A stretch of 64,000 nucleotides of DNA, taken from NCBI RefSeq assembly GCF_001945365.1, contig NZ_MSTQ01000018.1:44390-108389 (forward strand), written 5' to 3'. The translations under genes and the position numbers were made by a program. This DNA is from Pseudomonas reinekei (GTDB taxonomy: Bacteria; Pseudomonadota; Gammaproteobacteria; Pseudomonadales; Pseudomonadaceae). Under the pieces are notes generated by a model, which saw nothing but the letters and a program-made list of their open reading frames with translations, was not told the origin of the DNA and did not search any database. Below are positions 51,901 through 63,923 of the stretch, one piece after another. How positions within the stretch are numbered: the stretch's first letter is position 1; every line of letters starts with the position of its first letter.

Positions 51901-53155
51901 GTTCGCGAATCACTTCAGCGAGAACGTCCCAAACTTCCGGCAGCTCGCGCTCAACCATCTTCTTGGCGGCTTTGATGGTGGTAGCCAGACCACGCATTTC
52001 CAGCTTGCCGAAAATGAAAGGCTTGAACAGCTCGAGAGCCATCTTCTTCGGCAGACCGCACTGGTGCAGACGCAGAGTCGGGCCTACGGTAATAACCGAA
52101 CGACCGGAGTAGTCAACACGCTTACCGAGCAAGTTCTGACGGAAACGACCCTGCTTACCCTTGATCATGTCAGCCAGGGATTTCAGAGGACGCTTGTTGG
52201 AACCGGTGATAGCGCGGCCACGACGACCGTTGTCGAGCAGTGCGTCGACAGCTTCCTGCAACATACGCTTTTCGTTGCGCACGATGATGTCCGGTGCGGA
52301 CAGATCCAGCAGGCGCTTCAAACGGTTGTTACGATTGATCACTCGACGATACAGATCGTTGAGGTCGGAAGTCGCGAAGCGACCGCCATCCAGCGGGACC
52401 AGTGGACGCAGATCTGGCGGCAGAACCGGCAGAACGGTCAGCACCATCCACTCTGGAAGGTTGCCGGAACCCTGGAAGGCTTCCATCAACTTAAGACGCT
52501 TGGACAGCTTCTTGATCTTGGTTTCGGAGTTGGTTTGCGGAATTTCTTCGCGCAGACGGCCAATCTCGTGCTCCAGGTCGATCGCGTGCAGCAGTTCACG
52601 AACAGCTTCGGCACCCATGCGGGCATCGAAATCGTCGCCGAACTCTTCCAGCGCTTCGAAGTACTGCTCGTCGTTCAGCAGCTGACCTTTTTCAAGGGTA
52701 GTCATGCCTGGATCGATAACGACATAGCTCTCGAAGTAGAGAACGCGCTCGATATCACGCAGGGTCATGTCCATCAGCAAGCCGATACGGGACGGCAGCG
52801 ATTTCAAAAACCAGATATGGGCAACAGGCGAGGCCAGTTCGATGTGCGCCATGCGCTCACGACGAACTTTTGCCAGCGCGACTTCTACGCCGCACTTCTC
52901 GCAGATCACACCGCGATGCTTCAAGCGCTTGTACTTACCGCACAGGCACTCGTAATCCTTTACCGGGCCAAAGATCTTGGCGCAGAACAGGCCGTCACGC
53001 TCAGGTTTGAACGTACGGTAGTTAATGGTTTCCGGCTTTTTAACTTCACCGAACGACCACGAACGGATCATCTCAGGCGATGCCAATCCGATACGGATGG
53101 CGTCGAACTCTTCGACTTGACCCTGGTTTTTCAGCAAATTCAGTAGGTCTTTCAA
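48956..53155 (-). CDS. rpoC: RNA polymerase beta' subunit
   Basis: The 1399-residue protein has the catalytic Mg motif NADFDGDQM, the N-terminal zinc site CLCGKYKRLKHRGVICEKCG and the second zinc site (CETRYGICAKC). Bridge helix and trigger loop regions are intact. It lies 64 bp after rpoB in the same operon. Confidence 0.98.
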   Translation of the reverse strand: MKDLLNLLKNQGQVEEFDAIRIGLASPEMIRSWSFGEVKKPETINYRTFKPERDGLFCAKIFGPVKDYECLCGKYKRLKHRGVICEKCGVEVALAKVRRERMAHIELASPVAHIWFLKSLPSRIGLLMDMTLRDIERVLYFESYVVIDPGMTTLEKGQLLNDEQYFEALEEFGDDFDARMGAEAVRELLHAIDLEHEIGRLREEIPQTNSETKIKKLSKRLKLMEAFQGSGNLPEWMVLTVLPVLPPDLRPLVPLDGGRFATSDLNDLYRRVINRNNRLKRLLDLSAPDIIVRNEKRMLQEAVDALLDNGRRGRAITGSNKRPLKSLADMIKGKQGRFRQNLLGKRVDYSGRSVITVGPTLRLHQCGLPKKMALELFKPFIFGKLEMRGLATTIKAAKKMVERELPEVWDVLAEVIREHPVLLNRAPTLHRLGIQAFEPVLIEGKAIQLHPLVCAAYNADFDGDQMAVHVPLTLEAQLEARALMMSTNNILSPANGEPIIVPSQDVVLGLYYMTREAINAKGEGRVFADLQEVDRVFRAGEAALHAKVKVRINETVNDRDGGSVTSTRIVDTTVGRALLFQVVPKGLSYDVVNLPMKKKAISKLINQCYRVVGLKETVIFADQLMYTGFAYSTISGVSIGVNDFVIPDEKARIIGAATDEVKEIESQYASGLVTQGEKYNKVIDLWSKANDEVSKAMMANLSKEKVIDRHGVEVDQESFNSMYMMADSGARGSAAQIRQLAGMRGLMAKPDGSIIETPITANFREGLSVLQYFISTHGARKGLADTALKTANSGYLTRRLVDVAQDLVVTEIDCGTEHGLLMTPHIEGGDVVEPLGERVLGRVIARDVFKPGTEDVIVPAGTLVDEKWVEFIELNSIDEVIVRSPISCETRYGICAKCYGRDLARGHQVNIGEAVGVIAAQSIGEPGTQLTMRTFHIGGAASRTSAADSVQVKNGGTVRLHNLKHVERVDGHLVAVSRSGELAIADDFGRERERYKLPYGAVISVKEGDKVDAGAIVAKWDPHTHPIVTEMKGTVTYVGMEEGITIKRQTDELTGMTNIEVLDAKDRPAAGKDIRPAVKMVDDNGKDLLLPGTDVIAQYFLPANALVGVADGAKIAIGDVIARIPQETSKTRDITGGLPRVADLFEARRPKEASILAEVSGTIAFGKETKGKRRLVITPNDGSDPYEELIPKWRHLNVFEGEQVNRGEVISDGPSDPHDILRLLGVSALAKYIVNEIQDVYRLQGVKINDKHIETILRQMLRKVEIAESGDSSFIKGDQMELTHVLVENERLATEDKFVSKFTRVLLGITKASLSTESFISAASFQETTRVLTEAAVTGKRDYLRGLKENVVVGRLIPAGTGLAYHSERKRRRDADKPLRVSASEVEAALTEALNSSGN

Positions 53156-53219
53156 GGCCTTTCCTCCTGGCGGAGCAGAGAGCGGGCAATCCTGCCCCGC
53201 TCTCGATTCGCGTCACGTG

Positions 53220-57293
<4,074 letters not shown>

Positions 57294-57358
57294 CAGCGTT
57301 CCCCAGCTTGGTCACCTGCTTGTTTGGCCCCTCCCGACGGGAGCAGCCAGAAAATCGT

Positions 57359-57376
57359 GCAAACCCCATGGTTTGC
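57359..57376 (-). other. second hairpin in the rplL-rpoB gap
   Basis: GCAAACC-CCAT-GGTTTGC, a 7-bp perfect stem, lies about 65 nt before the rpoB start. Smaller stems (CTCCC/GGGAG near 57333-57351 and ACCAC/GTGGT near 57380) lie on both sides. In E. coli this gap also holds an RNase III processing site; a similar use here is inference. Confidence 0.45.
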
Positions 57377-57436
57377 GCCACCACATCGGGTGGTTACAGC
57401 ACGTTACCGACACCGACCCAGTCGGCTGCCAATAAC

Positions 57437-57467
57437 GGAAAAAGGCCGGTGGCAAGAGCCACCAGCC
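57437..57467 (-). terminator. attenuator between rplL and rpoB
   Basis: On the minus-strand RNA, GGCUGGUGGC pairs with GCCACCGGCC (57444-57467; loop of 4), followed by UUUUU. The one imperfect pair is G-U. Partial termination here would let ribosomal L12 be made in excess of RNA polymerase, as known for E. coli. Confidence 0.8.
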
Positions 57468-57513
57468 ATCAGCCTGTCGCTTAACGCTCGGGCTGGAGGA
57501 GCAAAGTCGATGC

Positions 57514-57879
57514 TTACTTCAGCTCGACTTTAGCGCCTGCTTCTTCCAGAGCTGCTTTGGCTTTGTCAGCTGCGTCTTTGGCAACAGCTTCCAGAACCAT
57601 GGCAGGAGCGCCGTCAACTACAGCCTTGGCTTCTTTCAGGCCCAGACCGGTCAGTTCACGTACTGCCTTGATCACGTTAACTTTCTTCTCGCCAGCTTCG
57701 GTCAGCATGACGTTGAATTCAGTTTGCTCTTCAACAACGGCGGCAGCAGCAGCTGGACCAGCCGATGCAGCAGCAGCGGTAACGCCGAATTTTTCTTCGA
57801 AAGCTTTGATCAGCTCAACAACTTCCATTACGGACATGTTGCCAACTGCTTCAAGGATATCGTTCTGAGAGATAGACAT
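57514..57879 (-). CDS. rplL: 50S ribosomal protein L7/L12
   Basis: The 121-residue protein has an N-terminal dimer domain, an Ala-rich hinge (about 36-50) and a C-terminal factor-binding domain (VIKAVRELTGLGLKEAKAVVD). It forms the stalk that recruits elongation factors. It lies 75 bp after rplJ. Confidence 0.98.
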   Translation of the reverse strand: MSISQNDILEAVGNMSVMEVVELIKAFEEKFGVTAAAASAGPAAAAAVVEEQTEFNVMLTEAGEKKVNVIKAVRELTGLGLKEAKAVVDGAPAMVLEAVAKDAADKAKAALEEAGAKVELK

Positions 57880-57954
57880 GAATCTAATTCCTGATATTGG
57901 GGACGGCCTACGCGACCATCGAAAAAAACAAAAAACGCGAGAAGTTGACGAGCC

Positions 57955-58455
57955 TTAGGCTGCAGCAGCTTCTTTCTGGTCGCGAATTGCCGCCAGGGTA
58001 CGAGCCAATTTGCTGGTAGCGCCTTGAATCACGCTCATCAGCTGAGAAATTGCTTCGTCACGGGTCGGCAGAGTTGCCAGTACGTCGATTTGGTTAGCTG
58101 CGAGGAACTTGCCCTCGAACGCAGCTGCCTTGATCTCGAACTTGTCCTGACCCTTTGCGAACTCTTTGAAGATCCGGGCAGCAGCGCCTGGATGTTCTTT
58201 GGAGAATGCAATCAGGGTAGGGCCAGTGAACACGTCGTTGAGGACACTGAATTCAGTGTCAGCAACAGCGCGCTTGAGCAGGGTGTTACGTACAACACGT
58301 ACGTAAACGCCAGCTTCACGAGCCTCTTTACGGAGTCCGGTCATCGCGCCTACTGTTACGCCACGGGCATCAGCCACGACAGCGGACAGAGCGACTTTGG
58401 CAGCCTCGTTGACTTCAGCGACGATGGCCTTCTTGTCTTCGAGTTTAATTGCCAC
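57955..58455 (-). CDS. rplJ: 50S ribosomal protein L10
   Basis: The 166-residue protein starts MAIKLEDKKAIVAEVNEAAK and is the base of the L12 stalk. The L10-L12 complex represses its own mRNA through the leader upstream. The C-terminal helix binds L12 dimers. Confidence 0.98.
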   Translation of the reverse strand: MAIKLEDKKAIVAEVNEAAKVALSAVVADARGVTVGAMTGLRKEAREAGVYVRVVRNTLLKRAVADTEFSVLNDVFTGPTLIAFSKEHPGAAARIFKEFAKGQDKFEIKAAAFEGKFLAANQIDVLATLPTRDEAISQLMSVIQGATSKLARTLAAIRDQKEAAAA

Positions 58456-58650
58456 GGGTTTAACTCCTGCTTGTTACCGTTTCATCTGGTCGAAACCGGA
58501 TGTCGTTTTGGTGTCTGATTCGGTAAGGAACCGGGAGCACCATCTGCGTAGGCTTGTGGTTTAAGACTTGCGTCGCCTACGGTCTTGGATAGCCCCCGCC
58601 AGGCAGGGACCCCAATTTTTCAATTGACGCAATCGCTTGCGCCAATCGTT
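58456..58650 (-). promoter_or_regulatory. L10 leader (autoregulatory RNA) in the rplA-rplJ gap
   Basis: The 198-nt gap contains complementary segments in minus-strand RNA, for example GUAGGCG near 58575 and CGCCUAC-like pairing with GCCUACGC near 58545. Position and size fit the conserved L10 leader bound by L10-L12. Exact boundaries were not fixed. Confidence 0.55.
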
Positions 58651-58653
58651 GTC

Positions 58654-59349
58654 TTACGCGTCGAGCGAGCTTTGGTCGATGACCAGACCTGGGCCCATAG
58701 TGGTGCTCAGGGTAACGCGCTTGACGTAGATACCTTTCGAGGAAGCTGGCTTGATACGCTTCAGATCAGCGATCAGGGCTTCAACGTTTTCCTTCAGCTT
58801 GACGGCATCGAAGCCGATCTTGCCAACGGAAGTGTGGATGATGCCGTTTTTGTCGGTGCGATAACGAACCTGACCAGCCTTGGCGTTTTTAACCGCGGTA
58901 GCGACGTCTGGAGTTACGGTGCCGACTTTAGGGTTAGGCATCAGGCCACGTGGACCGAGGATCTGACCCAACTGACCCACAACGCGCATTGCATCCGGAG
59001 ATGCGATAACTACGTCATAGTTCAGGTCGCCGCCTTTCATTTCGGCAGCCAGGTCGTCCATACCTACACGGTCAGCGCCGGCAGCCAGAGCGGCCTCAGC
59101 AGCTGGACCCTGGGTGAACACTGCAACGCGAACGGTCTTGCCAGTGCCGTGTGGCAGCACAGTAGCGCTACGAACGACCTGGTCGGATTTACGCGGGTCA
59201 ACGCCCAGGTTAACAGCTACGTCGAACGACTCGCTGAACTTGACAGTCGACAGCTCAGCCAGCAGGGCAGCAGCGTCTACAAAGTTGTAGGCCTTACCTG
59301 CTTCGATTTTGCCGGCGATAGCCTTTTGACGCTTGGTCAGCTTAGCCAT
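58654..59349 (-). CDS. rplA: 50S ribosomal protein L1
   Basis: The 231-residue protein has the L1 pattern (GRGxMPNPKVGTVTPDV type: LGPRGLMPNPKVGTVT). It forms the mobile L1 stalk at the E site and in E. coli represses rplKA. The ATG overlaps the rplK stop by 1 bp. Confidence 0.98.
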   Translation of the reverse strand: MAKLTKRQKAIAGKIEAGKAYNFVDAAALLAELSTVKFSESFDVAVNLGVDPRKSDQVVRSATVLPHGTGKTVRVAVFTQGPAAEAALAAGADRVGMDDLAAEMKGGDLNYDVVIASPDAMRVVGQLGQILGPRGLMPNPKVGTVTPDVATAVKNAKAGQVRYRTDKNGIIHTSVGKIGFDAVKLKENVEALIADLKRIKPASSKGIYVKRVTLSTTMGPGLVIDQSSLDA

Positions 59350-59780
59350 TACACACCCTCCACGTTAAGGCCCATGCTACGAGCAGAACCGGCGATGGTA
59401 CGCACGGCCGCTTCCATATCAGCTGCAGTCAGATCCGCGTTTTTGGTTTTCGCGATTTCTTCCAGCTGAGCACGAGTTACAGTGCCAACCTTAACGGTGT
59501 TCGGACGAGCGGAACCGCTGGTCAGACCGGCCGCCTTCTTCAGCAGAACCGAAGCAGGGGTGGATTTGGTTTCGAACGTGAAGCTACGGTCGCTGTAGAC
59601 AGTGATGATCACTGGAGTCGGCAGACCTGGCTCAAGACCCTGAGTACGGGCGTTGAAAGCCTTGCAGAATTCCATGATGTTCACGCCATGCTGACCCAGA
59701 GCAGGACCAACAGGTGGGCTCGGGTTAGCCTGAGCGGCCTTCACTTGCAGCTTGATGTAAGCGGTAATCTTCTTGGCCAT
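59349..59780 (-). CDS. rplK: 50S ribosomal protein L11
   Basis: The 143-residue protein starts MAKKITAYIKLQVKAAQANP with the Pro-rich N-terminus and ends in the L11 signature region. It binds the GTPase centre and is needed for RelA activation. Start ATG 59780 was chosen over the frame's earlier ATG at 59792 because MAKK is the conserved start. Confidence 0.98.
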   Translation of the reverse strand: MAKKITAYIKLQVKAAQANPSPPVGPALGQHGVNIMEFCKAFNARTQGLEPGLPTPVIITVYSDRSFTFETKSTPASVLLKKAAGLTSGSARPNTVKVGTVTRAQLEEIAKTKNADLTAADMEAAVRTIAGSARSMGLNVEGV

Positions 59781-59851
59781 GAGGCACTCCAATTACGGGT
59801 TCAAACGCCTCGAAAGGCTCCCCGGTTACTTGCGCGTTTATCCCAGTGACG

Positions 59852-59882
59852 ACAAAACCCCACAGCCTAAGGCTGCGGGGTT
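59852..59882 (-). terminator. hairpin between nusG and rplK
   Basis: AACCCCACAGCC (59856-59867) pairs with GGCTGCGGGGTT (59871-59882), with one G-U in the minus-strand RNA, followed by UUUUGUC. It probably ends or thins the secE-nusG transcript. I saw no strong promoter between it and rplK. Confidence 0.7.
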
Positions 59883-59897
59883 GGGATGCTTGCTCAG

Positions 59898-60431
59898 CTA
59901 GACCTTTTCGACCTGACTGAACTCCAACTCTACCGGGGTAGAGCGTCCGAAAATGAGCACTGCCACCTGGATCCGGCTCTTCTCGTAGTTAACCTCTTCG
60001 ACCGTGCCAGTGAAATCGGCAAACGGGCCGTCATTAACGCGCACCGACTCACCCGGCTCGAACAACGTCTTCGGCTTAGGCTTATCGCTACCGTCAGCGA
60101 CGCGACGCAAAATCGCTTCTGCCTCTTTATCAGTAATCGGCGCAGGCTTATCAGCTGTACCGCCGATAAAACCCATCACACGAGGAGTGTCCTTGACCAA
60201 GTGCCAAGTACCCTCATTCATATCCATCTGGACCAGAACATAACCAGGGAAGAACTTACGCTCGCTCTTGCGCTTCTGGCCGTTGCGCATCTCAACCACT
60301 TCTTCAGTGGGAACCAGAATCTCGCCGAAGCCATCTTCCATGCCAGCCAGCTTTACACGCTCGATCAACGAGCGCATGACATGCTTCTCGTAACCCGAGT
60401 AAGCATGCACAACATACCAACGCTTAGCCAC
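59898..60431 (-). CDS. nusG: transcription elongation/antitermination factor NusG
   Basis: The 177-residue protein has the N-terminal RNA polymerase-binding domain (MAKRWYVVHAYSGYEKHV) and the C-terminal KOW domain (FEPGESVRVNDGPFADFTGTVEEV), which binds Rho or S10. It lies 9 bp after secE. Confidence 0.98.
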   Translation of the reverse strand: MAKRWYVVHAYSGYEKHVMRSLIERVKLAGMEDGFGEILVPTEEVVEMRNGQKRKSERKFFPGYVLVQMDMNEGTWHLVKDTPRVMGFIGGTADKPAPITDKEAEAILRRVADGSDKPKPKTLFEPGESVRVNDGPFADFTGTVEEVNYEKSRIQVAVLIFGRSTPVELEFSQVEKV

Positions 60432-60440
60432 GGGACACCC

Positions 60441-60809
60441 TTAGCCGACAATCAAGGAGACAAGCCAGCCGAGCAGGGAATCAAGCCCCCACAACAGCAA
60501 CGCCATAACCAGGACAACAGCCACAACGATCAACGTGGTCTGCGTGGTTTCTTGGCGAGTTGGCCATACGACTTTACGAATCTCGGTGCGCGCTTCCTTA
60601 ACCAGTACGAAGAAAGACTTGCCCTTAACTGTCTGCAGGCCTACAAAGGCAGCTACGGCAGCAATCACAAGCAATGCAAGTACGCGGTACAGGATCGGCG
60701 AAGCAGAGTAATACTGATTACCAACAACGCCAATAACCACCAAAGCGACTACCACTAGCCACTTGAGCAGATCGAAGCGAGAGCCTTGAGCTTCAGCTTT
60801 AGGAGTCAT
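60441..60809 (-). CDS. secE: Sec translocon subunit SecE
   Basis: The 122-residue protein has three hydrophobic segments (about 15-32, 40-60 and 95-117) and the conserved block EARTEIRKVVWPTRQETTQTT before the last one. It is the three-helix SecE of gammaproteobacteria and clamps SecY. It is cotranscribed with tRNA-Trp upstream and nusG downstream. Confidence 0.96.
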   Translation of the reverse strand: MTPKAEAQGSRFDLLKWLVVVALVVIGVVGNQYYSASPILYRVLALLVIAAVAAFVGLQTVKGKSFFVLVKEARTEIRKVVWPTRQETTQTTLIVVAVVLVMALLLWGLDSLLGWLVSLIVG

Positions 60810-60854
60810 CTATGAAGATCCTGTGAAAAGAAAGCCAGATACACCGAGTGAATC

Positions 60855-60930
60855 TGGCAGGTCAGGAGGGAATCGAACCCCCAACCTACGGTTTTGGAGA
60901 CCGTCGCTCTGCCAATTGAGCTACTGACCT
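60855..60930 (-). tRNA. trpT: tRNA-Trp (anticodon CCA)
   Basis: A 76-nt cloverleaf with acceptor AGGTCAG/CTGACCT, discriminator G and encoded CCA (TGG at 60855-60857). The anticodon loop CTCCAAA gives CCA. It lies 45 bp upstream of secE in the same transcription unit. Confidence 0.98.
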
Positions 60931-60950
60931 AAAACAAAATCAGGCCGACC

Positions 60951-60979
60951 ATTATGCAGGCCCGAAGAAGACTTTACAA
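60951..60979 (-). promoter_or_regulatory. promoter of the trpT-secE-nusG unit
   Basis: Minus-strand reading gives TTGTAA (60974-60979), a 17-bp spacer and CATAAT (60951-60956), with a GC-rich tract (GGGCC) in the spacer. The start would lie about 15 nt before tRNA-Trp. Confidence 0.7.
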
Positions 60980-61068
60980 CAATTTACTCTTAGACCCAGG
61001 CGACGACACCAACATCACAAGGCAGACATCGAACCTTGCGACGCGATAGACTACAACCTGAACCCCTA

Positions 61069-61099
61069 AAACAAAGGCAGATATTTTCATATCTGCCTT
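61069..61099 (-). terminator. terminator after tRNA-Thr
   Basis: AAGGCAGATAT (61074-61084) pairs with ATATCTGCCTT (61089-61099), an 11-bp perfect stem with a 4-nt loop. Minus-strand RNA continues UUUGUUUU. It ends the tRNA operon just before the trpT promoter. Confidence 0.85.
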
Positions 61100-61105
61100 G
61101 TTATA

Positions 61106-61181
61106 TGGAGCTCTTGAGCGGATTTGAACCGCTGACCTCACCCTTACCAAGGGTGTGCTCTACCAACTGAGCTACAAGAGC
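61106..61181 (-). tRNA. thrT: tRNA-Thr (anticodon GGT)
   Basis: A 76-nt cloverleaf with encoded CCA (TGG at 61106). The acceptor is GCTCTTG/CAAGAGC and the loop TTGGTAA gives anticodon GGT. It is the third tRNA of the Tyr-Gly-Thr unit. Confidence 0.98.
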
Positions 61182-61206
61182 GAACACTGTGCAAAACCTG
61201 TAAACT

Positions 61207-61280
<74 letters not shown>

Positions 61281-61303
61281 GAGGCTTACAGCTCTCGCTA
61301 AAA

Positions 61304-61388
<85 letters not shown>

Positions 61389-61401
61389 TAAGCGAGCCGG
61401 C

Positions 61402-61429
61402 ATTCTACATCATGCCAGCCTTCTGTCAA
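61402..61429 (-). promoter_or_regulatory. strong promoter of the tRNA-Tyr-Gly-Thr operon
   Basis: Minus-strand reading gives consensus TTGACA (61424-61429), a 16-bp spacer and TAGAAT (61402-61407), then GCCGGC, a GC-rich discriminator typical of stable RNA genes under stringent control. Confidence 0.85.
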
Positions 61430-61531
61430 GCATTTTTCTCATTAAAAACCTGAGCTTAGCTGCGTTGACCTCGCTTCACTTCGTTGACCGTTTCCGGTGT
61501 TCGCTGTGGAGCGGGCGCCATTCTATGCAAA

Positions 61532-61966
61532 CTATTCGAAGGGTGCAACCCCCTCACAAGGCATTATTTTATGTTTTAACTCATTGAATTCTTTAGAAAG
61601 GTTTATCAACTGCAGGTCATCGAGCCAGCGCCGGCTTTCAGGGGCTACGCGCAGCCAATAGCCCACGGATTCAGAGCTACCCCGAGGCAACGCCTGAAAC
61701 TTCACCTCCATGCCCGTCAGTCTTCGCTCAAGCCCCTGAGCAACATCCTGGCGCACAAAGCCCCCAACATAAAGACAGCCAGGATCGGCCTGGACCGGCT
61801 TATCTTTAGGCGCAACCTCGGTCTCGCTCAACAGCCGGATATCCTGCTGCGACCCTCGATACAGACTCAAAGGTGTTACATCCTTGGCACGCAGCGGAGC
61901 CTCTTGTTGATGCCATATGTAATAAAACACATTGAGAACAAGCAGCAGCAGAAACAACCAACGCAT
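61532..61966 (-). CDS. small membrane-anchored SPOR-domain-like protein (PA4278-like)
   Basis: The 144-residue product has one N-terminal membrane segment (MRWLFLLLLVLNVFYYIW) and then a periplasmic part. The stretch CLYVGGFVRQDVAQGLERRL...YWLRVAP has the strand-helix-strand pattern of SPOR domains, which bind denuded peptidoglycan. Start ATG 61966, 7 bp after coaX. It belongs to the birA-coaX unit. The SPOR assignment is by pattern only. Confidence 0.7.
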   Translation of the reverse strand: MRWLFLLLLVLNVFYYIWHQQEAPLRAKDVTPLSLYRGSQQDIRLLSETEVAPKDKPVQADPGCLYVGGFVRQDVAQGLERRLTGMEVKFQALPRGSSESVGYWLRVAPESRRWLDDLQLINLSKEFNELKHKIMPCEGVAPFE

Positions 61967-61973
61967 AAAAACC

Positions 61974-62723
61974 TCAGGCCAAAGGGCACGCCATAGCCAA
62001 ACCGACAAATACGAGATCAGGGACCACCCTGGCCTCAGGCACCATCTCGGAGACCAGGCCCGCGTCACCACCCGTGAGGAAAACCGTGAAGCCCTCCCCC
62101 CAATGGCCCCGCGCCAATTCAAGCTGCGTCTGCACGAAACCCCGAAGCATCAACAGACAACCCCGCTCGACAGCCTCAACTGTAGTGCGGCCTGGATCGA
62201 GACGTTCCAGCGCACGCTCAGCCGCAAGATCCCCGTAGCGAATTTTGCGAGTATGCGTGCGAAGCTGATTTCGCATTAACGGCATACCGGGACATATGAA
62301 CCCACCGAGATGCCAACCATCAGCAGCGACGAAATCAGCGGTGACAGCAGTCCCGAAATCCAACACGAGGCACGCACCACCCGCCAAATGGAATCCACCG
62401 AGCAGCGCTAGCCAACGATCAAGCCCCAACTTCTCGAACTCATCATATCCGTTTCGTACGCCGGCCATCTCTCGCGCAGGCGACGCGCTAACGACCGACA
62501 CGTCGAAGGACTCCTTCAGCAGAGAGATCAATAAGCCGGTCTCCTCTGGCGTCCTCACACTGACCAGACGGCAGTACTTGAGCGCCAACCCGCTGAGCAG
62601 CTTCAATTCCGCCAGCAAGGCAAGATCCGAATCCACGACCCCACCACCCAAAACCACCCGAGCATTCGACTCGAGCACCCGCCATTTGATGAAACTATTT
62701 CCGCAGTCGAGCTCAAGAATCAT
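61974..62723 (-). CDS. coaX: type III pantothenate kinase
   Basis: The 249-residue protein has the CoaX phosphate-binding motif DCGNSFIKWR at the N-terminus and DFGTAVTADF in the middle, with GGFICPGMPLMRNQL. It phosphorylates pantothenate, the first step to coenzyme A, in bacteria that lack a CoaA kinase. It overlaps birA by 11 bp. Confidence 0.95.
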   Translation of the reverse strand: MILELDCGNSFIKWRVLESNARVVLGGGVVDSDLALLAELKLLSGLALKYCRLVSVRTPEETGLLISLLKESFDVSVVSASPAREMAGVRNGYDEFEKLGLDRWLALLGGFHLAGGACLVLDFGTAVTADFVAADGWHLGGFICPGMPLMRNQLRTHTRKIRYGDLAAERALERLDPGRTTVEAVERGCLLMLRGFVQTQLELARGHWGEGFTVFLTGGDAGLVSEMVPEARVVPDLVFVGLAMACPLA

Positions 62724-63672
62724 TGCGCAACCTCAGACTCAGCTCACCACCACTAAAGACTTTTTCCACACCACCCACCTTCAAGCGCAGAGCACCTTGA
62801 CTATCAATACCCAGCACCTCGCCATCTATTTGATTTACACCGGCAATCAATGACACAGCGCGCCCCTGCCATAAGTGATTTTGCTCCCACTCAGCCCGGA
62901 TGGTAGAAAAGCCTGCGGCCTGATGACGAGCGAGATACTTCTGGAGCATCTCTCCGAGTGTCGCCACCAGCTGATTACGATCGAACATCTTTCCGGACTC
63001 TAGACGCATGGACGTCCATTGCTGATCGACCTCATCGGCCATCTGCATGTTTACATTAATCCCAACACCCAAAACCACATGACAGACATCAGCGGGATCT
63101 CCAACCAATTCAAGCAAGATTCCGGCAATCTTCTTTTGATCTACCAGGACATCGTTCGGCCACTTCAAGCCCGCCTCTGAAACCCCAAGCTCACGCAGCG
63201 CCTGCATGACAGCGAGCCCCACGACAAGACTCAGCCCCTCCAGTTGACGCATCCCACCATCGATACGCAATACCAGGCTGAAGTAAACGTTCTCGGCAAA
63301 CGGACTGACCCACTTTCGCCCTCGACGCCCCCGCCCCGCCGTCTGCCGTTCCGCGAGCACCAGAAAAGGCGCGATCTGGAGACGATCAATCGCTCGAAGA
63401 GCCTCAGCGTTTGTCGAGTCAATAGAGTCGAAAACCAGCACAGGCCATTGCCAAGAAGGAGAAAGCCTCGCTATCTCGACGGGATCAAGCAGCGTCAATG
63501 GCGCCGCCAATTGATAACCACGCCCGCGAATTTTATGAATGGATAACCCCAGGTCAGCCTCCAAATGCTGAAGCTGCTTCCACACGGCGCTACGACTAAC
63601 GCCGAGGGCAGCACCAAGCGCTTGACCCGAATGGAATCGGCCATCTTTAAGAAGCTTTAACAACGTCAGCAT
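62713..63672 (-). CDS. birA: bifunctional biotin-protein ligase/biotin operon repressor
   Basis: The 319-residue protein has an N-terminal winged HTH (about 1-60; GQALGAALGVSRSAVWKQL) and a ligase domain with the biotinyl-AMP motif GRGRRGR and KWPNDVLVDQKKIAGILLE. It loads biotin on acetyl-CoA carboxylase and represses biotin synthesis genes. It is the first gene of the birA-coaX-SPOR unit, about 90 bp from the 5S terminator. Confidence 0.96.
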   Translation of the reverse strand: MLTLLKLLKDGRFHSGQALGAALGVSRSAVWKQLQHLEADLGLSIHKIRGRGYQLAAPLTLLDPVEIARLSPSWQWPVLVFDSIDSTNAEALRAIDRLQIAPFLVLAERQTAGRGRRGRKWVSPFAENVYFSLVLRIDGGMRQLEGLSLVVGLAVMQALRELGVSEAGLKWPNDVLVDQKKIAGILLELVGDPADVCHVVLGVGINVNMQMADEVDQQWTSMRLESGKMFDRNQLVATLGEMLQKYLARHQAAGFSTIRAEWEQNHLWQGRAVSLIAGVNQIDGEVLGIDSQGALRLKVGGVEKVFSGGELSLRLRNDS

Positions 63673-63763
63673 GCAAGTCCTGCCTCACAATGAGGCCCGC
63701 ATGATAGCCACGCCCCGAGTAATTGCATAGAAATCGAGGAGAACAGATTTTCCTGCGGACAAA

Positions 63764-63796
63764 ACAAAACCCCAACTGCTTTCGCAATTGGGGTTT
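63764..63796 (-). terminator. terminator of the rRNA operon
   Basis: AACCCCAACTGC (63768-63779) pairs with GCAATTGGGGTT (63784-63795), with one mismatch and the loop TTTC. In the minus direction it continues TTTTGTTTTG. It lies just after the 5S gene. Confidence 0.9.
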
Positions 63797-63806
63797 CGGA
63801 ATTTAA

Positions 63807-63923
63807 TCTTGACGATGACCTACTCTCACATGGGGAAACCCCACACTACCATCGGCGATGCATCGTTTCACTGCTGAGTTCGGGATGGGATCAGGTGGTT
63901 CCAATGCTCTATGGTCGTCAAGA
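63807..63923 (-). rRNA. rrf: 5S ribosomal RNA
   Basis: The minus strand carries a full 5S gene of about 117 nt: terminal helix TCTTGACGA/TCGTCAAGA, the CATCCCGAACTCAG loop and GATGGTAGTGTGGGG. The remaining bases to the window edge (63924-64000) are the 23S-5S spacer; the 23S gene is not reached. Confidence 0.97.

Noticed and set aside
49058..53146. A 1362-residue open frame antisense to rpoC
   Set aside because: Same cause as for rpoB. There is no ribosome binding site, and composition follows the antisense of the real gene.
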